The notes under the pieces are model-generated. The model searched no databases, was not told the origin of the DNA, and saw only the letters and a program-made list of their open reading frames with translations. This document shows positions 24,852-33,775 of a stretch of 52,390 nucleotides of DNA, piece by piece. The stretch's first letter is position 1. Every line of letters begins with the position of its first letter. Origin of the DNA: a virus. Both the position numbers and the translations under genes were made by a program. Where the stretch lies: positions 1 through 52,390 of IMG/VR virus record IMGVR_UViG_3300033143_006241; one strand, written 5' to 3'.

Positions 24852-26219
24852 CTATTTTTCTCTTTGTAAAAAACTATTTAAATCTTCCGGGGTCCCCAAA
24901 CCCCACATTTTATCCACATCAAAAGTCTTAAATTTTTTACCATCTGCTATAGCTTCATTATAAATAGGCGCTATATAAAACTCACCATTTACTCTAATGT
25001 TTTTATTAATCATTTGTTTAGCATATTTTACATAATCTGAACCTGTTGACCAATAGTAAATACCAACTGTAGCTATATCAGATATTACCTTTTTTTCTGC
25101 GATTTCACTAACATTAAACTCTTCGTCAATCTTAGCATATGACCATTTAGGATGGGTACTTCTAAATGTTAAAATGCCACCATCTATGTTTCCAGCAGTC
25201 ATAGTGTACATAAACTCTACACTACTCCAATGTATATACTGATCAGAATTGGCTATAAGTAGCGGTTTATTGTTATTTATATAATCTTTTGCCAAAAGTG
25301 TTGTACACGCAGCACCCTCAGTCACACCTTCTACAGTAATTATTTTACATTTAGGTGTAATTATATTCAAAAAATATTTAAGATTATACTTATCATAATG
25401 CTTTTTCTGAACTATATAAATGTAATTACCTTCTATATTGAGATTCTCAACAACCACCTGTATCATTGGTTTTCCATTAACATCAATAAGTGGTTTAGGA
25501 AAAGTATACCCAACTTTAGTAAACCGACTTCCAGAGCCTGCCGCAGGTATTAATATGTTCATTACATCGCTCCTCCATTTAATAACGCTTTTAAATTCCT
25601 TATTAATTATTGTTATACGATCAAAAATTCTTTTTTCAGTAGTTTCTTGTGGGTTTTTAACCATAAGTAGATGAGCACCAGATTCAACAGCAGCAGTTAT
25701 ACCAACATGAGAGTCCTCAATAACAAGTGTTTCTTTTGGAGATGTGTGTTCTTCTGCCATTATTTTAATATACATTTCTGGATGTGGTTTTGGATGCACA
25801 ACATCTTCATTAGAAACATACCCATCAACATATTCTATTAAACCTAGTACTATTAAATACAACTTAGTAGTTTGTAAAATAGCATTAGATCCAACATAAA
25901 TCTTAAAACCAGTGTCCTTTAATTTTTGAAACAATCTACACAAGCGATCATTCTTTTCAGTTTGTCTTATATATTTAACAGTAAATGCTTGTTTGTTATT
26001 CCAAATCTTATCATAATAAACTTCTGGCAATCCTCTGTCCTCATTCAGCTTCGCAAGCTTCTTCCTTGTTGGTAATCCATCAAATTTTCTAAGATGATCA
26101 TCCTTAGAAATAACATATTTTTCATTCACTTCCCGTAACGCATCGTTTAAAGCCATAAAATGTATTTCTTTAGACTCTACCAATACACCATCTAAATCAA
26201 ACACTATTAATTTAATCAT
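24852..26219 (-). CDS. Fusion of HAD phosphatase (beta-PGM-like) and sugar nucleotidyltransferase, 455 aa
   Basis: Residues 1-215 form a HAD hydrolase: nucleophile motif VFDLDGVL (6-13), cap region, S-N-A motif II, KPHPEMY motif III and IEDSHVG motif IV, as in beta-phosphoglucomutase and sugar phosphatases. Residues 220-455 form a nucleotidyltransferase: ILIPAAGSGSRF (G-x-G-x-R signature), FPKPLIDVNGKPMIQ, S-D-Q-Y metal site and a C-terminal M-W-G-L-G-T-P-E-D-L. Such fusions can dephosphorylate or isomerise and then activate a sugar phosphate. The specific sugar is unknown. Confidence 0.85.
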   Translation of the reverse strand: MIKLIVFDLDGVLVESKEIHFMALNDALREVNEKYVISKDDHLRKFDGLPTRKKLAKLNEDRGLPEVYYDKIWNNKQAFTVKYIRQTEKNDRLCRLFQKLKDTGFKIYVGSNAILQTTKLYLIVLGLIEYVDGYVSNEDVVHPKPHPEMYIKIMAEEHTSPKETLVIEDSHVGITAAVESGAHLLMVKNPQETTEKRIFDRITIINKEFKSVIKWRSDVMNILIPAAGSGSRFTKVGYTFPKPLIDVNGKPMIQVVVENLNIEGNYIYIVQKKHYDKYNLKYFLNIITPKCKIITVEGVTEGAACTTLLAKDYINNNKPLLIANSDQYIHWSSVEFMYTMTAGNIDGGILTFRSTHPKWSYAKIDEEFNVSEIAEKKVISDIATVGIYYWSTGSDYVKYAKQMINKNIRVNGEFYIAPIYNEAIADGKKFKTFDVDKMWGLGTPEDLNSFLQREK

Positions 26220-26225
26220 ATTTTT

Positions 26226-26897
26226 TTATTTTATCTTTTTTAAGATATTTATATCTTTTTTACTTGAATAATCAAATATTTTGTCTTTCTGTTTCATCAA
26301 TTTTACTATAGATTTTTCATTAATTTTAAAATCATAATGATTTCTAACTTGTTTAGACCATTTAACATCTTCTCCTTGCCCCCACATTAAATTTTCATCA
26401 AGTGGGAATCTTTCCATAACATATTTTTTTGCAACCCAATATGCTCCAGAAAAATACATATATTTAGTCAAATGTGTTATATCATATGGTAATATTAAAC
26501 CCCTGCTATTAAGTACTGATGAATCATGTAACCATAATGTCCAATCTCTATATCTAGTATTATCCGCATTTAATATTTGATTCATACATAAATCCCAATC
26601 ATTTCCATATTTTAAAAATTCTCTATACCAATCATCTAAAAAATAAACATAATCATGCAAATAAACAATATTTTCATATTTTGCATTAGTTGTAATTATA
26701 TTTTTTTTCTTAGTAATCCACATTTTTTTAATAGTTTCATCAAAAGGTTTAACGATAGTTTTTTCTCTTTTAATATTAGTATTTCCAATAATTATTATTT
26801 CATAATTTGGGATTTTTTGGTTCTCAATCGAATCAATTATCTTATTTATATTTATCTCATTATTGCCACCACTAATTATTCCAAATGTAAAATCCAT
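26226..26897 (-). CDS. Family 2-like glycosyltransferase, 223 aa
   Basis: A short GT-A protein beginning F-T-F-G-I-I-S-G-G and S-I-E-N-Q-K-I-P-N-Y-E-I-I-I-I-G, the standard opening of GT2 enzymes. The acidic metal-site strand reads VYLHDYVYFLDDWY, and the acceptor-side motif is G-Q-G-E-D-V-K-W, equivalent to the G-x-E-D/W of GT2 catalytic base loops. It lies 6 bases upstream of the fusion gene. Confidence 0.65.
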   Translation of the reverse strand: MDFTFGIISGGNNEININKIIDSIENQKIPNYEIIIIGNTNIKREKTIVKPFDETIKKMWITKKKNIITTNAKYENIVYLHDYVYFLDDWYREFLKYGNDWDLCMNQILNADNTRYRDWTLWLHDSSVLNSRGLILPYDITHLTKYMYFSGAYWVAKKYVMERFPLDENLMWGQGEDVKWSKQVRNHYDFKINEKSIVKLMKQKDKIFDYSSKKDINILKKIK

Positions 26898-26906
26898 ATA
26901 TTTATT

Positions 26907-27048
26907 TTAAACCTTTTTTAATTTATTTTCCTCAATAGTATAATCTAAACGAGGCATTGCTTGATGTTTTTTCAAACTATCAAATAGTACTAATCCAAAA
27001 TTCAAATACCTTTTATCTGATAGTGTTACTAAATACTTTATACTTCAT
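26907..27048 (-). pseudogene. N-terminal remnant of a glycosyltransferase
   Basis: After an ATG at 27048 with AAGGA upstream, a small duplication-like shift (AAGTATAAAGTAT) breaks the frame. The frame that follows reads K-Y-L-V-T-L-S-D-K-R-Y-L-N-F-G-L-V-L-F-D-S-L-K-K-H, the typical first strand and helix of GT8-like nucleotide-sugar transferases, then diverges and stops after about 44 codons. The rest of the enzyme is missing, so it is a truncated remnant. Confidence 0.55.
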
Positions 27049-27052
27049 TCCT

Positions 27053-27820
27053 TTATTTTTCTATCCATGTCAATATCAAATTATTATTATGTGTTTTTGG
27101 TTTTTCTTCATTTATTAATATATTTTTATTTATTATATTTATTAATTCATTATTGTTATAAGATTCAATATTAAAGATATCACTTATAAAATTAGCCGTA
27201 ATATACCCATTTCTACTATTATTAATAATTTTTTTAATATAAATATCCTGTATTTTTTTATTACATTCAGTAAAAGCATAATTAGATATTAATAAATCAT
27301 ATTCAACTGTTTCATTTAACTTAGAAATATCCTTATAAATAACATTTTTGATGTTGTTTAAGTTTAAATATTTTTTAGATAAATCTAAAGATTCTTTTAA
27401 ATCAATTAATAAATATGAATTAAAACTAAAATATTTGGAAAAAATTAAACATTGGCCTCCATACCCACCACCTATTTCAACTATATTTTTATTATTAAAA
27501 CCTCCAAATATATTAATAATATCAGATAAAACTTTAACATATCTTAAAGTACTAGGCGATACTTCCCCTATATCTTTAAATACATTTTTTCTAGGATTTC
27601 CAAAAACGTCATTATCTTTAAATTTTTGAAAACCTTGTATCAACTGTTTATTATCATTTTTTATAATTTTTAAATATTCTATTGCTTGATTCTTTGTTGT
27701 GTGTTCTAATATTTCATTGTAATCTGATAATTGTTTAAAATTTTTAAAAATATCATTATCGTTTAATGCTTTTTCGATAATATTTTTGTATTTATGTGTA
27801 TCGCTTATACTACTTCTCAT
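27053..27820 (-). CDS. Putative sugar O-methyltransferase, 255 aa
   Basis: The central part carries class I methyltransferase motif I IVEIGGGYGGQCLIF and motif IV YDLLISNYAFTEC, preceded by G-E-V-S-P-S-T-L-R-Y, a combination found in the 'putative sugar O-methyltransferase' group of polysaccharide loci. The C-terminus is very rich in asparagine and isoleucine, as elsewhere in this cassette. The ATG overlaps the stop of the preceding glycosyltransferase gene (ATGA). Confidence 0.7.
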   Translation of the reverse strand: MRSSISDTHKYKNIIEKALNDNDIFKNFKQLSDYNEILEHTTKNQAIEYLKIIKNDNKQLIQGFQKFKDNDVFGNPRKNVFKDIGEVSPSTLRYVKVLSDIINIFGGFNNKNIVEIGGGYGGQCLIFSKYFSFNSYLLIDLKESLDLSKKYLNLNNIKNVIYKDISKLNETVEYDLLISNYAFTECNKKIQDIYIKKIINNSRNGYITANFISDIFNIESYNNNELINIINKNILINEEKPKTHNNNLILTWIEK

Positions 27821-28614
27821 TTTTCAAATCTCATTTTTATTTCTTGGTGACATGATATGTTTTCTATACCATCAAAATTATTTAAATTTATTATATATCC
27901 TTCCAAAAACTTATCATTCAATTCATTGGCAGTTATATTACCATAAACATTAAGATTATTTATTTGAACAATATTACACGGGTTGTTCACTATAATAGAC
28001 TTATTATAGCATATCATTTTTGATAAGTTTAAACTATGCGTAGCCATCAACCCTTCAAATGAATTAGGGTTCTTATAATTTAGTTCCTTAACTAAAGGTA
28101 ATATTTCTTTTGTTCTAAACATATGTCCATCAACTGACATAGGATACCCGTAATCTCCTTGTTCTCCTCTCCAATAAAATATATTATCCTCTAAAAAAAC
28201 TGGATATTTTGTTATCTTTAATCTCATTGGATAGCAATAGGTTAAATTAGGATGTAATCTCAAACTTCTACACAATATTTCGTTGTCATTTTTAAATAAA
28301 TTCATTTGATTATCATAAAAATCAAAATCATTTTTAAACACATTATCATCAACAAAAAATAAAATAAATTCTGTCAACCTGCTATCAATTAAATTAATTA
28401 AATCCAATTTAAACTTATTTTCTTTTACAAAAACAATATTAGTATACCCCATATCAAATAATTTATCATACCCTTTTTTAAAATTAGTATTTGAATATGT
28501 ATACAATACATTTATAATATAATTATTAAAGTTTTTAACATACTTATTAAAACTTCTAATAAATAATTCCAATTGCATGGGTCTATCTTTACTAAATACT
28601 ATAATATTTATCAT
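27817..28614 (-). CDS. Putative glycosyltransferase, 265 aa
   Basis: It opens with I-N-I-I-V-F-S-K-D-R-P-M-Q-L-E-L-F-I-R-S, a GT2-like start, and has a metal-site strand F-I-L-F-F-V-D-D-N-V-F near residue 88. R-G-E-Q-G-D-Y-G-Y-P-M-S-V-D-G-H-M-F occupies the substrate-side loop. The family is otherwise unassigned. It overlaps neighbours by 4 bases on both sides, which indicates translational coupling with the GDP-fucose synthase gene. Confidence 0.6.
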   Translation of the reverse strand: MINIIVFSKDRPMQLELFIRSFNKYVKNFNNYIINVLYTYSNTNFKKGYDKLFDMGYTNIVFVKENKFKLDLINLIDSRLTEFILFFVDDNVFKNDFDFYDNQMNLFKNDNEILCRSLRLHPNLTYCYPMRLKITKYPVFLEDNIFYWRGEQGDYGYPMSVDGHMFRTKEILPLVKELNYKNPNSFEGLMATHSLNLSKMICYNKSIIVNNPCNIVQINNLNVYGNITANELNDKFLEGYIINLNNFDGIENISCHQEIKMRFEK

Positions 28615-29540
28615 TCTACCCCATTCTCATACATCTTTATTGTCCTTGCTATCCCCTCATCTAAATCTATTCTAGGTTTCCATCCCAATTTTTTTATTTT
28701 AGATACATCTAATAATTTTTTTGGGGTACCGTTTGGTTTTGATGTATCCCATATAATTTTACCTTTAAAATTATAATTTTTCGCAATCTTTTCAGCCAAA
28801 CCCTTTATTGTCAAGTCCTTACCTGTTCCTATATTTAACGGTATATCACCATTATAATTTAACATAAGAAATAATAATGCATTAGCTAAGTCATTTACAT
28901 GTAAAAATTCTCTATAAGATGTTCCATCTCCCCACAATACGACATCTGTTTTATTTTGTTTAGCCTCTGAAAACTTTCTGATCATTGCTGCAAATACGTG
29001 TGATTTTTCTAAATCATAATTATCTTTTTTTGAACCATATAAATTAGTGGGCATAACAGATATAAAATTACAACCATATTGATCTCTATAACTTTCAATC
29101 ATTTTTAATCCAGATATTTTAGCAATAGCATATGGTTCATTTGTTTTTTCTAATTCACCTGTTAATAAATATTCTTCTTTAATAGGTTGCGGACACAATT
29201 TTGGATAAATACATGAAGAACCAAGAAAAAGTAATTTTTTAACGTCAAACTCTTTAGAAAAATGTATAGTATTATTCTGAATCATCATATTTTTGTATAA
29301 AAAATCGGCCCTACGTGTATTATTATCATGTATTCCACCCACTAAAGCAGCACACATAAAAACATATTCCGGTCTTTCTTTATAAAAAAATATTTTTGTT
29401 TCTTTTTGATTAATTAAATCTAATTCACTACTTATACGTGTAATTATATTATTGTATCCCTTTTTTTCTAAAAGTTCCAAAACATGTGAACCTACCAAAC
29501 CTCTATGTCCTGCTATATATATTTTTGATTTTTTATTCAT
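28611..29540 (-). CDS. fcl: GDP-L-fucose synthase, 309 aa
   Basis: A bifunctional 3,5-epimerase/4-reductase that turns GDP-4-keto-6-deoxymannose into GDP-L-fucose. The signature elements are all present: I-Y-I-A-G-H-R-G-L-V-G-S-H (7-19), C-A-A-L-V-G-G-I, LFLGSSCIYP with the catalytic serine-cysteine, Y-A-I-A-K, MPTNLYG and SREFLHVNDLA-type YREFLHVNDLA. Length is typical. With gmd it completes the fucose branch. Confidence 0.93.
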   Translation of the reverse strand: MNKKSKIYIAGHRGLVGSHVLELLEKKGYNNIITRISSELDLINQKETKIFFYKERPEYVFMCAALVGGIHDNNTRRADFLYKNMMIQNNTIHFSKEFDVKKLLFLGSSCIYPKLCPQPIKEEYLLTGELEKTNEPYAIAKISGLKMIESYRDQYGCNFISVMPTNLYGSKKDNYDLEKSHVFAAMIRKFSEAKQNKTDVVLWGDGTSYREFLHVNDLANALLFLMLNYNGDIPLNIGTGKDLTIKGLAEKIAKNYNFKGKIIWDTSKPNGTPKKLLDVSKIKKLGWKPRIDLDEGIARTIKMYENGVE

Positions 29541-29551
29541 AATTTTAGTTT

Positions 29552-30297
29552 TTATATTTCTTCTATTTCATTATAAACGGGTCTATTTCTAATAATTTCT
29601 GTAACTTCCAACTGTTCTTTTATATTTATTTTCATATCATTTATAGGATTTAAATCGTTATAAACATATAATACTTCATCTATAAATTTGTGGTGCTTAT
29701 TTCCACACATTTCTAACAACGGATACATATAAGCCACATCGTTCGCAACCTTATAATATTCACCACTCTCATCTCTCAAATCTATATCATTAATTTTATA
29801 CCATAGCTTATTTTTAAACGTTCTCAAATGACTAGCATACCAATTTCCACTTTTTCTATACTTTTTTGTATCCAAAATAGGCTGACAACATTTACTATAA
29901 GATTTGCTAAGTAGAACAAACTGACCATAAGTCATATATATGTTTTCATCTTGATAAACATTATTCAAACAGGATAATACCCTGTTATTATATAAAAAAT
30001 CATCACCATCCACGGTAACTATAATATCTTCTTTGTTGTGAGAAAATAATTTCATACTTTTAATTATATTTGCTAATGGTGAACCTATACGATAATGATT
30101 TTTATGCATGGTAAAAACATTTTTGTAGCTACTATAAATATTATTTATAATATTATATGTATTATCCGTAGAACAATCATCAACCACTACTAAATCGTAA
30201 TTTTTATAACTTTGATTTAATATAGATTTTAAACATTTTTCAATATATTTTTCAGCATTATACACAGGAACCACTACTATAAATTTATTATCTATCA
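29552..30297 (-). CDS. Family 2 glycosyltransferase, 248 aa
   Basis: Classic GT2: F-I-V-V-V-P-V-Y-N-A-E-K-Y-I, SILNQSYKNYDLVVVDDCSTDNT broken as S-I-L-N-Q-S and V-V-V-D-D-C-S-T-D, and the metal site V-T-V-D-G-D-D-F. The ATG at 30297 (MIDNKF) is preferred to the earlier ATG because AAGGTG lies 7 bases upstream and it begins directly at the fold. The acceptor is unknown. Confidence 0.85.
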
Positions 30298-30344
30298 TAA
30301 TAACACCTTGCTTAATCATATTTTTGAAAAATTGGGTAACCACC

Positions 30345-30578
30345 TTACCAATGATACCCTATGGATATACTATCAAAACTGTTTATGCCTAGTTGGCTAC
30401 TAAAAGCATATCCAATATCTTCACTATCATATTGATATACTAAACTATTAGGTATAATAAAAGTAACAATACCATTCCCCAATCAGGATTCATTCTCCTA
30501 AAAGAATAAAGAATCATATATCCCCACCCACGACATAGCACTGCCACCCCAATAAAAATACATACGTTTTGGTATCAT
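30345..30578 (-). pseudogene. Decayed N-terminus of a capsular-type glycosyltransferase
   Basis: From an ATG at 30578 the frame reads M-I-P-K-R-M-Y-F-Y-W-G-G-S-A-M-S-W, the start of DXD-type polysaccharide glycosyltransferases. It then continues in a second frame (Y-M-I-L-Y-S-F-R-R-M-N-P-D-W) and a third (S-L-V-Y-Q-Y-D-S-E-D-I-G-Y-A-F). It resembles the intact gene at 31693-32532 (K-I-P-K-I-L-H-M-Y-W, then K-Y-N-P-D-W). At least two frameshifts and loss of the catalytic part make this a remnant. Confidence 0.65.
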
Positions 30579-30633
30579 CTTATATTTTTCCTGTCAGTAT
30601 ATTCACTACTATATCTGACACATTTTTAACTAA

Positions 30634-31650
30634 TTAATCCGAAGGAACTGCCCACTTACTATTTTTTTTAATTATTATATTAAATGCTTCAATAATATTA
30701 GCATATTTCGTGCCAGATAACATATTTGAACCGCATTCGATTGTTTCTTGCCTTTCTGTGGTTTCTCTAATAGTAATGATAGGCACATTAAAAATACAAC
30801 ATTCTTCTTGACAAGTACCTGAATCCGATATCACACACTTAGAGGTTTTTTCTAATTTAACAAAATCAAAAAAACCAAAAGGCTCAGAAAGTATTACATT
30901 TTTATCCATCACTATGCCAAATTTATCAAATTTGTTTTTAGTCCTAGGATGCAAAGAAAATATAATTTTAAATTGTTTAGATATCTTGTTTATAGCTTTT
31001 GTTATATTAGATAATGGTTCATACATATCTACATTTTCAGTTCTATGCGCAGTTACTAAAACAAAGTTATCTTCTTTTACATTTAACTTGTTTAGTATGT
31101 TACTATTGTTTATACTAGATTCATAATAATCTAAAATTTCGTGTATAGGGTTTCCTATTTTAAAAATATAATTTTTATGAAAACCTTCAACCAATAAATT
31201 TTGTTTACTATTTTCTGTATAGGGTAAATTATATTCTGACACGTTATCTATAATTTTTCTATTTGTTTCTTCTGGCAATCTATCATCGTAGCATCTATTA
31301 CCGGCTTCCATATGATATACAGGTATTTTATATTTCTCAGCAACTATAGATAGTAACCCAGAGTTAGTATCTCCCAAAATTAATACTTTATCAGGTTTTT
31401 CCTTTAAGATTATTTTTTCAAATTTTAGTATAGCTGTACTAAAAAATTCACCAAAAGAATATCCGGTATTATCAAAATAATAGTCTGGTTCTCTTATAGA
31501 TAATTCATCAAAAAATTTACCACTCAAATTATAGTCATAGTTCTGATTAGTATAAACAAAAACATGATCCATTAATTTATCAAGTTTTTTAATTATAATA
31601 GACAACCTAATAAGTTCAGGTCTAGTACCAGTAATAGTAAGTATTTTCAT
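30634..31650 (-). CDS. UDP-N-acetylglucosamine 2-epimerase-like, WbjD/CapG/WbvD type, 338 aa
   Basis: A non-hydrolysing 2-epimerase: T-G-T-R-P-E-L-I-R (7-15), V-L-I-L-G-D-T-N-S, Y-H-M-E-A-G-N-R-C-Y-D-D-R-L-P-E-E-T-N-R, V-T-A-H-R-T-E-N-V, and S-D-S-G-T-C-Q-E-E. The AGNRC(Y/F)D and PEE-NRK form is the subtype that acts late in UDP-L-FucNAc/UDP-L-QuiNAc synthesis, not the enterobacterial WecB subtype. It pairs functionally with the dehydratase and reductase at 16249-18053, 12 kb away. Confidence 0.88.
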   Translation of the reverse strand: MKILTITGTRPELIRLSIIIKKLDKLMDHVFVYTNQNYDYNLSGKFFDELSIREPDYYFDNTGYSFGEFFSTAILKFEKIILKEKPDKVLILGDTNSGLLSIVAEKYKIPVYHMEAGNRCYDDRLPEETNRKIIDNVSEYNLPYTENSKQNLLVEGFHKNYIFKIGNPIHEILDYYESSINNSNILNKLNVKEDNFVLVTAHRTENVDMYEPLSNITKAINKISKQFKIIFSLHPRTKNKFDKFGIVMDKNVILSEPFGFFDFVKLEKTSKCVISDSGTCQEECCIFNVPIITIRETTERQETIECGSNMLSGTKYANIIEAFNIIIKKNSKWAVPSD

Positions 31651-31692
31651 TATTTTTTAACTATCTCTTCTACCAGTGTTTTAATACGTTTA

Positions 31693-32532
31693 TTAAATAC
31701 ATCCCTCATTTTTAAGAATAGTAGTCATACTACAGTTTCTACTAAAACCATCACCATTAATATATTGCTTACTAAGCTCTTTTCCATTATACCAATGAAC
31801 ACAGATAACATTATTATTATTAATGCAACTCAAATCATTATCCAAATATAATTTATTAAAAGTAGGGGCTGGTGGATGAATAATATATGGATAATAAGTT
31901 TCAAATCTAGTCCCAATAACAGTTTTGAATCTGTCTGTTAAAGAGCCTAATGTAGGATACCCACTATGAAGCATAGTACCACCAAAAACTTCATGGCTAT
32001 AAGGCGATTTAACTTTTTTAGTTAAATCAATTAAGTCTTTAGCATACAGATCATGCTTAGTATGAACCATAATACCAATACTATGTCCTCCGTAAGTACC
32101 TCTAATAAATGAAGCAATAGCAGTTACTTCATCGATAGGTGTATCTCCATAATACTCTACATTACGAAAGTGATCCATAGGTTTTAGCCATATAACATCA
32201 AAATCTGACCACACACCACCGTGATCATACAATAAGTGGTATCTTAGTATATCTGATCTTAGAATGTCGTGTAGAGCTACGTCTATATTATAGTCATTCA
32301 GATCAATCTCTATTATATTTACATAACTTGATTGTTCTACTAAATAAAAATAATTTTTACCTATATAATTAGGTATATACATACTAGGTCCAGTATAAGG
32401 TTGTTTTGGAACATAAATGTTAATCACCCAATCGGGATTATATTTATGAAATGTGGTTATAGTAAATGTCTGTAACTGTGACATTGGGCTTTTATCCCAA
32501 TACATATGTAATATCTTTGGTATTTTGTCCAT
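31693..32532 (-). CDS. DXD-motif (Gly_transf_sug-type) glycosyltransferase, 279 aa
   Basis: It begins K-I-P-K-I-L-H-M-Y-W, then H-K-Y-N-P-D-W. The core has D-I-L-R-S-D-I-L-R-Y-H-L-L-Y-D-H-G-G-V-W with S-D-F-D-V-I-W as the DXD metal site, the hallmark of sugar-binding-DXD glycosyltransferases of capsule loci. The C-terminus has VICVHWYNG. It directly overlaps (one base) the next upstream gene. The decayed fragment at 30345-30578 is a relative. Confidence 0.85.
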   Translation of the reverse strand: MDKIPKILHMYWDKSPMSQLQTFTITTFHKYNPDWVINIYVPKQPYTGPSMYIPNYIGKNYFYLVEQSSYVNIIEIDLNDYNIDVALHDILRSDILRYHLLYDHGGVWSDFDVIWLKPMDHFRNVEYYGDTPIDEVTAIASFIRGTYGGHSIGIMVHTKHDLYAKDLIDLTKKVKSPYSHEVFGGTMLHSGYPTLGSLTDRFKTVIGTRFETYYPYIIHPPAPTFNKLYLDNDLSCINNNNVICVHWYNGKELSKQYINGDGFSRNCSMTTILKNEGCI

Positions 32533-33101
32533 TACAGTGCTAACTCCTTCACTATCCCATCAAGGTCATATGTTCTTTGTTCTTCTACACACTCATAAAA
32601 ACCTTTTTCATCTATTTCATTTAGCTTAGCTTTTAGATATTTTTCTACCCGCGCAAACAATTTTTGCGAACTGTCTACCATGTGTTTAGCCCTGTTATTC
32701 TTAGCAAAATCCACTCTTTTTATAGTCTCTATCGATAATCTATCTATCATTTCCCCGATACTATAAACAATGTCATCGCTTATTAAAGTAGCAGGCTCTA
32801 TTACATCTTTAATAAACTTAATTTTGGAAATAAATTTATTTATTTTTGCTTTTGAAGAAACTCTATATTCCCCTACACTTCGAGCTACCCACTCCATCTC
32901 TGAAACCAATTTATGATCCTCTGGGTTTTCTTTGCGAGCTTGAATCACCAGCATATTAGCTTTATAACATCTAAAATTAGCATCAGAAAGTATTTCTACA
33001 AACTCCATAATACTATCAACCTCATCATCAGAAAAGTGTTTAGAAAAAATATTATAAATATGTTTATAAAAATCTGTAAAATCCATATCTTTTAATATCA
33101 T
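32532..33101 (-). CDS. Unknown helical protein, 189 aa
   Basis: Not recognised. Predominantly helical and charged: an N-terminal FTDFYKHIYNIFSKHFSDDEVDSIM region, a central RSVGEYRVSSKAKINKFISKIKF region and a C-terminal coiled-coil-like AKHMVDSSQKLFARVEKYLKAKLNEID. AGGAG precedes the ATG. It interrupts the run of glycosyltransferases but is coupled to the next by a one-base overlap. A phage core gene flanking the cassette is as likely as a glycan function. Confidence 0.6.
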   Translation of the reverse strand: MILKDMDFTDFYKHIYNIFSKHFSDDEVDSIMEFVEILSDANFRCYKANMLVIQARKENPEDHKLVSEMEWVARSVGEYRVSSKAKINKFISKIKFIKDVIEPATLISDDIVYSIGEMIDRLSIETIKRVDFAKNNRAKHMVDSSQKLFARVEKYLKAKLNEIDEKGFYECVEEQRTYDLDGIVKELAL

Positions 33102-33132
33102 GTTTAGCTCCTAATTACTTATAAAAATTTAT

Positions 33133-33759
33133 TTAAATAAACTTACATGTATATAAGTCATGTACTAACAAACTTTTAATTTTGTGTTTTTTACAACAAT
33201 TATAAAATAAGTTTTCAAGTAAAAGTCTACCATATAAAGATAACCAATTAGCTTCAGTCTTTATACTTGAAACTATACTTATACTAGGACCACAACTAAT
33301 CCACACATCAATTAGTTTTTTATTACCAATAAACACACAAGTATCATATTGTACTCCTGTCTGATGATTTCCACCTATATGATCATATTTATCCACAACA
33401 TCAATATATTGTTCCGCAGTATTCAAAAGAATAACTCTACTGCTTGACTTTATAAAATAATCATATTCCCCCTTTTTTTCAGATAAAATATAATTTAAAC
33501 CTGTTTCAACTTTTACTTTTTCACCAACATATTTATGTGGAACGTTTTCAGAATATAACACTTTATCAAAATAGTCAATATATTTGGAATCTTGTATTGT
33601 ATCATCAATACTATAAATTGTATAAAATTTTAAATTGGAATTATTTTTCTTACACAATTCTACATTTGCTATAACATCGATGCATGCTCCTCTAGAATTA
33701 ATAATCGTACTTTTATCTTTACAAGAAGTATGCCCAGTAACTATTAAAGGAATAATCAT
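33133..33759 (-). CDS. Unknown protein, possibly glycosyltransferase-like, 208 aa
   Basis: It starts M-I-I-P-L-I-V-T-G-H-T-S-C-K-D-K and has an alternating strand/helix layout with Y-D-Y-F-I-K-S-S-S-R-V-I-L, placed where GT-A enzymes carry their metal site, though no clear DxD is present. N-H-Q-T-G-V-Q-Y-D-T-C-V-F-I-G follows. The assignment rests on layout and neighbourhood only. Confidence 0.4.
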   Translation of the reverse strand: MIIPLIVTGHTSCKDKSTIINSRGACIDVIANVELCKKNNSNLKFYTIYSIDDTIQDSKYIDYFDKVLYSENVPHKYVGEKVKVETGLNYILSEKKGEYDYFIKSSSRVILLNTAEQYIDVVDKYDHIGGNHQTGVQYDTCVFIGNKKLIDVWISCGPSISIVSSIKTEANWLSLYGRLLLENLFYNCCKKHKIKSLLVHDLYTCKFI

Positions 33760-33775
33760 TTCTAATTCATAGTCC

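Noticed and set aside
24735-24854. Amber-stop recoding throughout the genome
   Set aside because: TAG ends several unrelated genes (UDG, primase, the gene at 1062) at sensible positions, and genes do not run through in-frame TAG codons in general.
30344-30633. TTGGCTACTAAAAGCA on the plus strand as a sigma-54 promoter
   Set aside because: The GG-to-GC distance is 11, not 12, and there is no plus-strand gene downstream.
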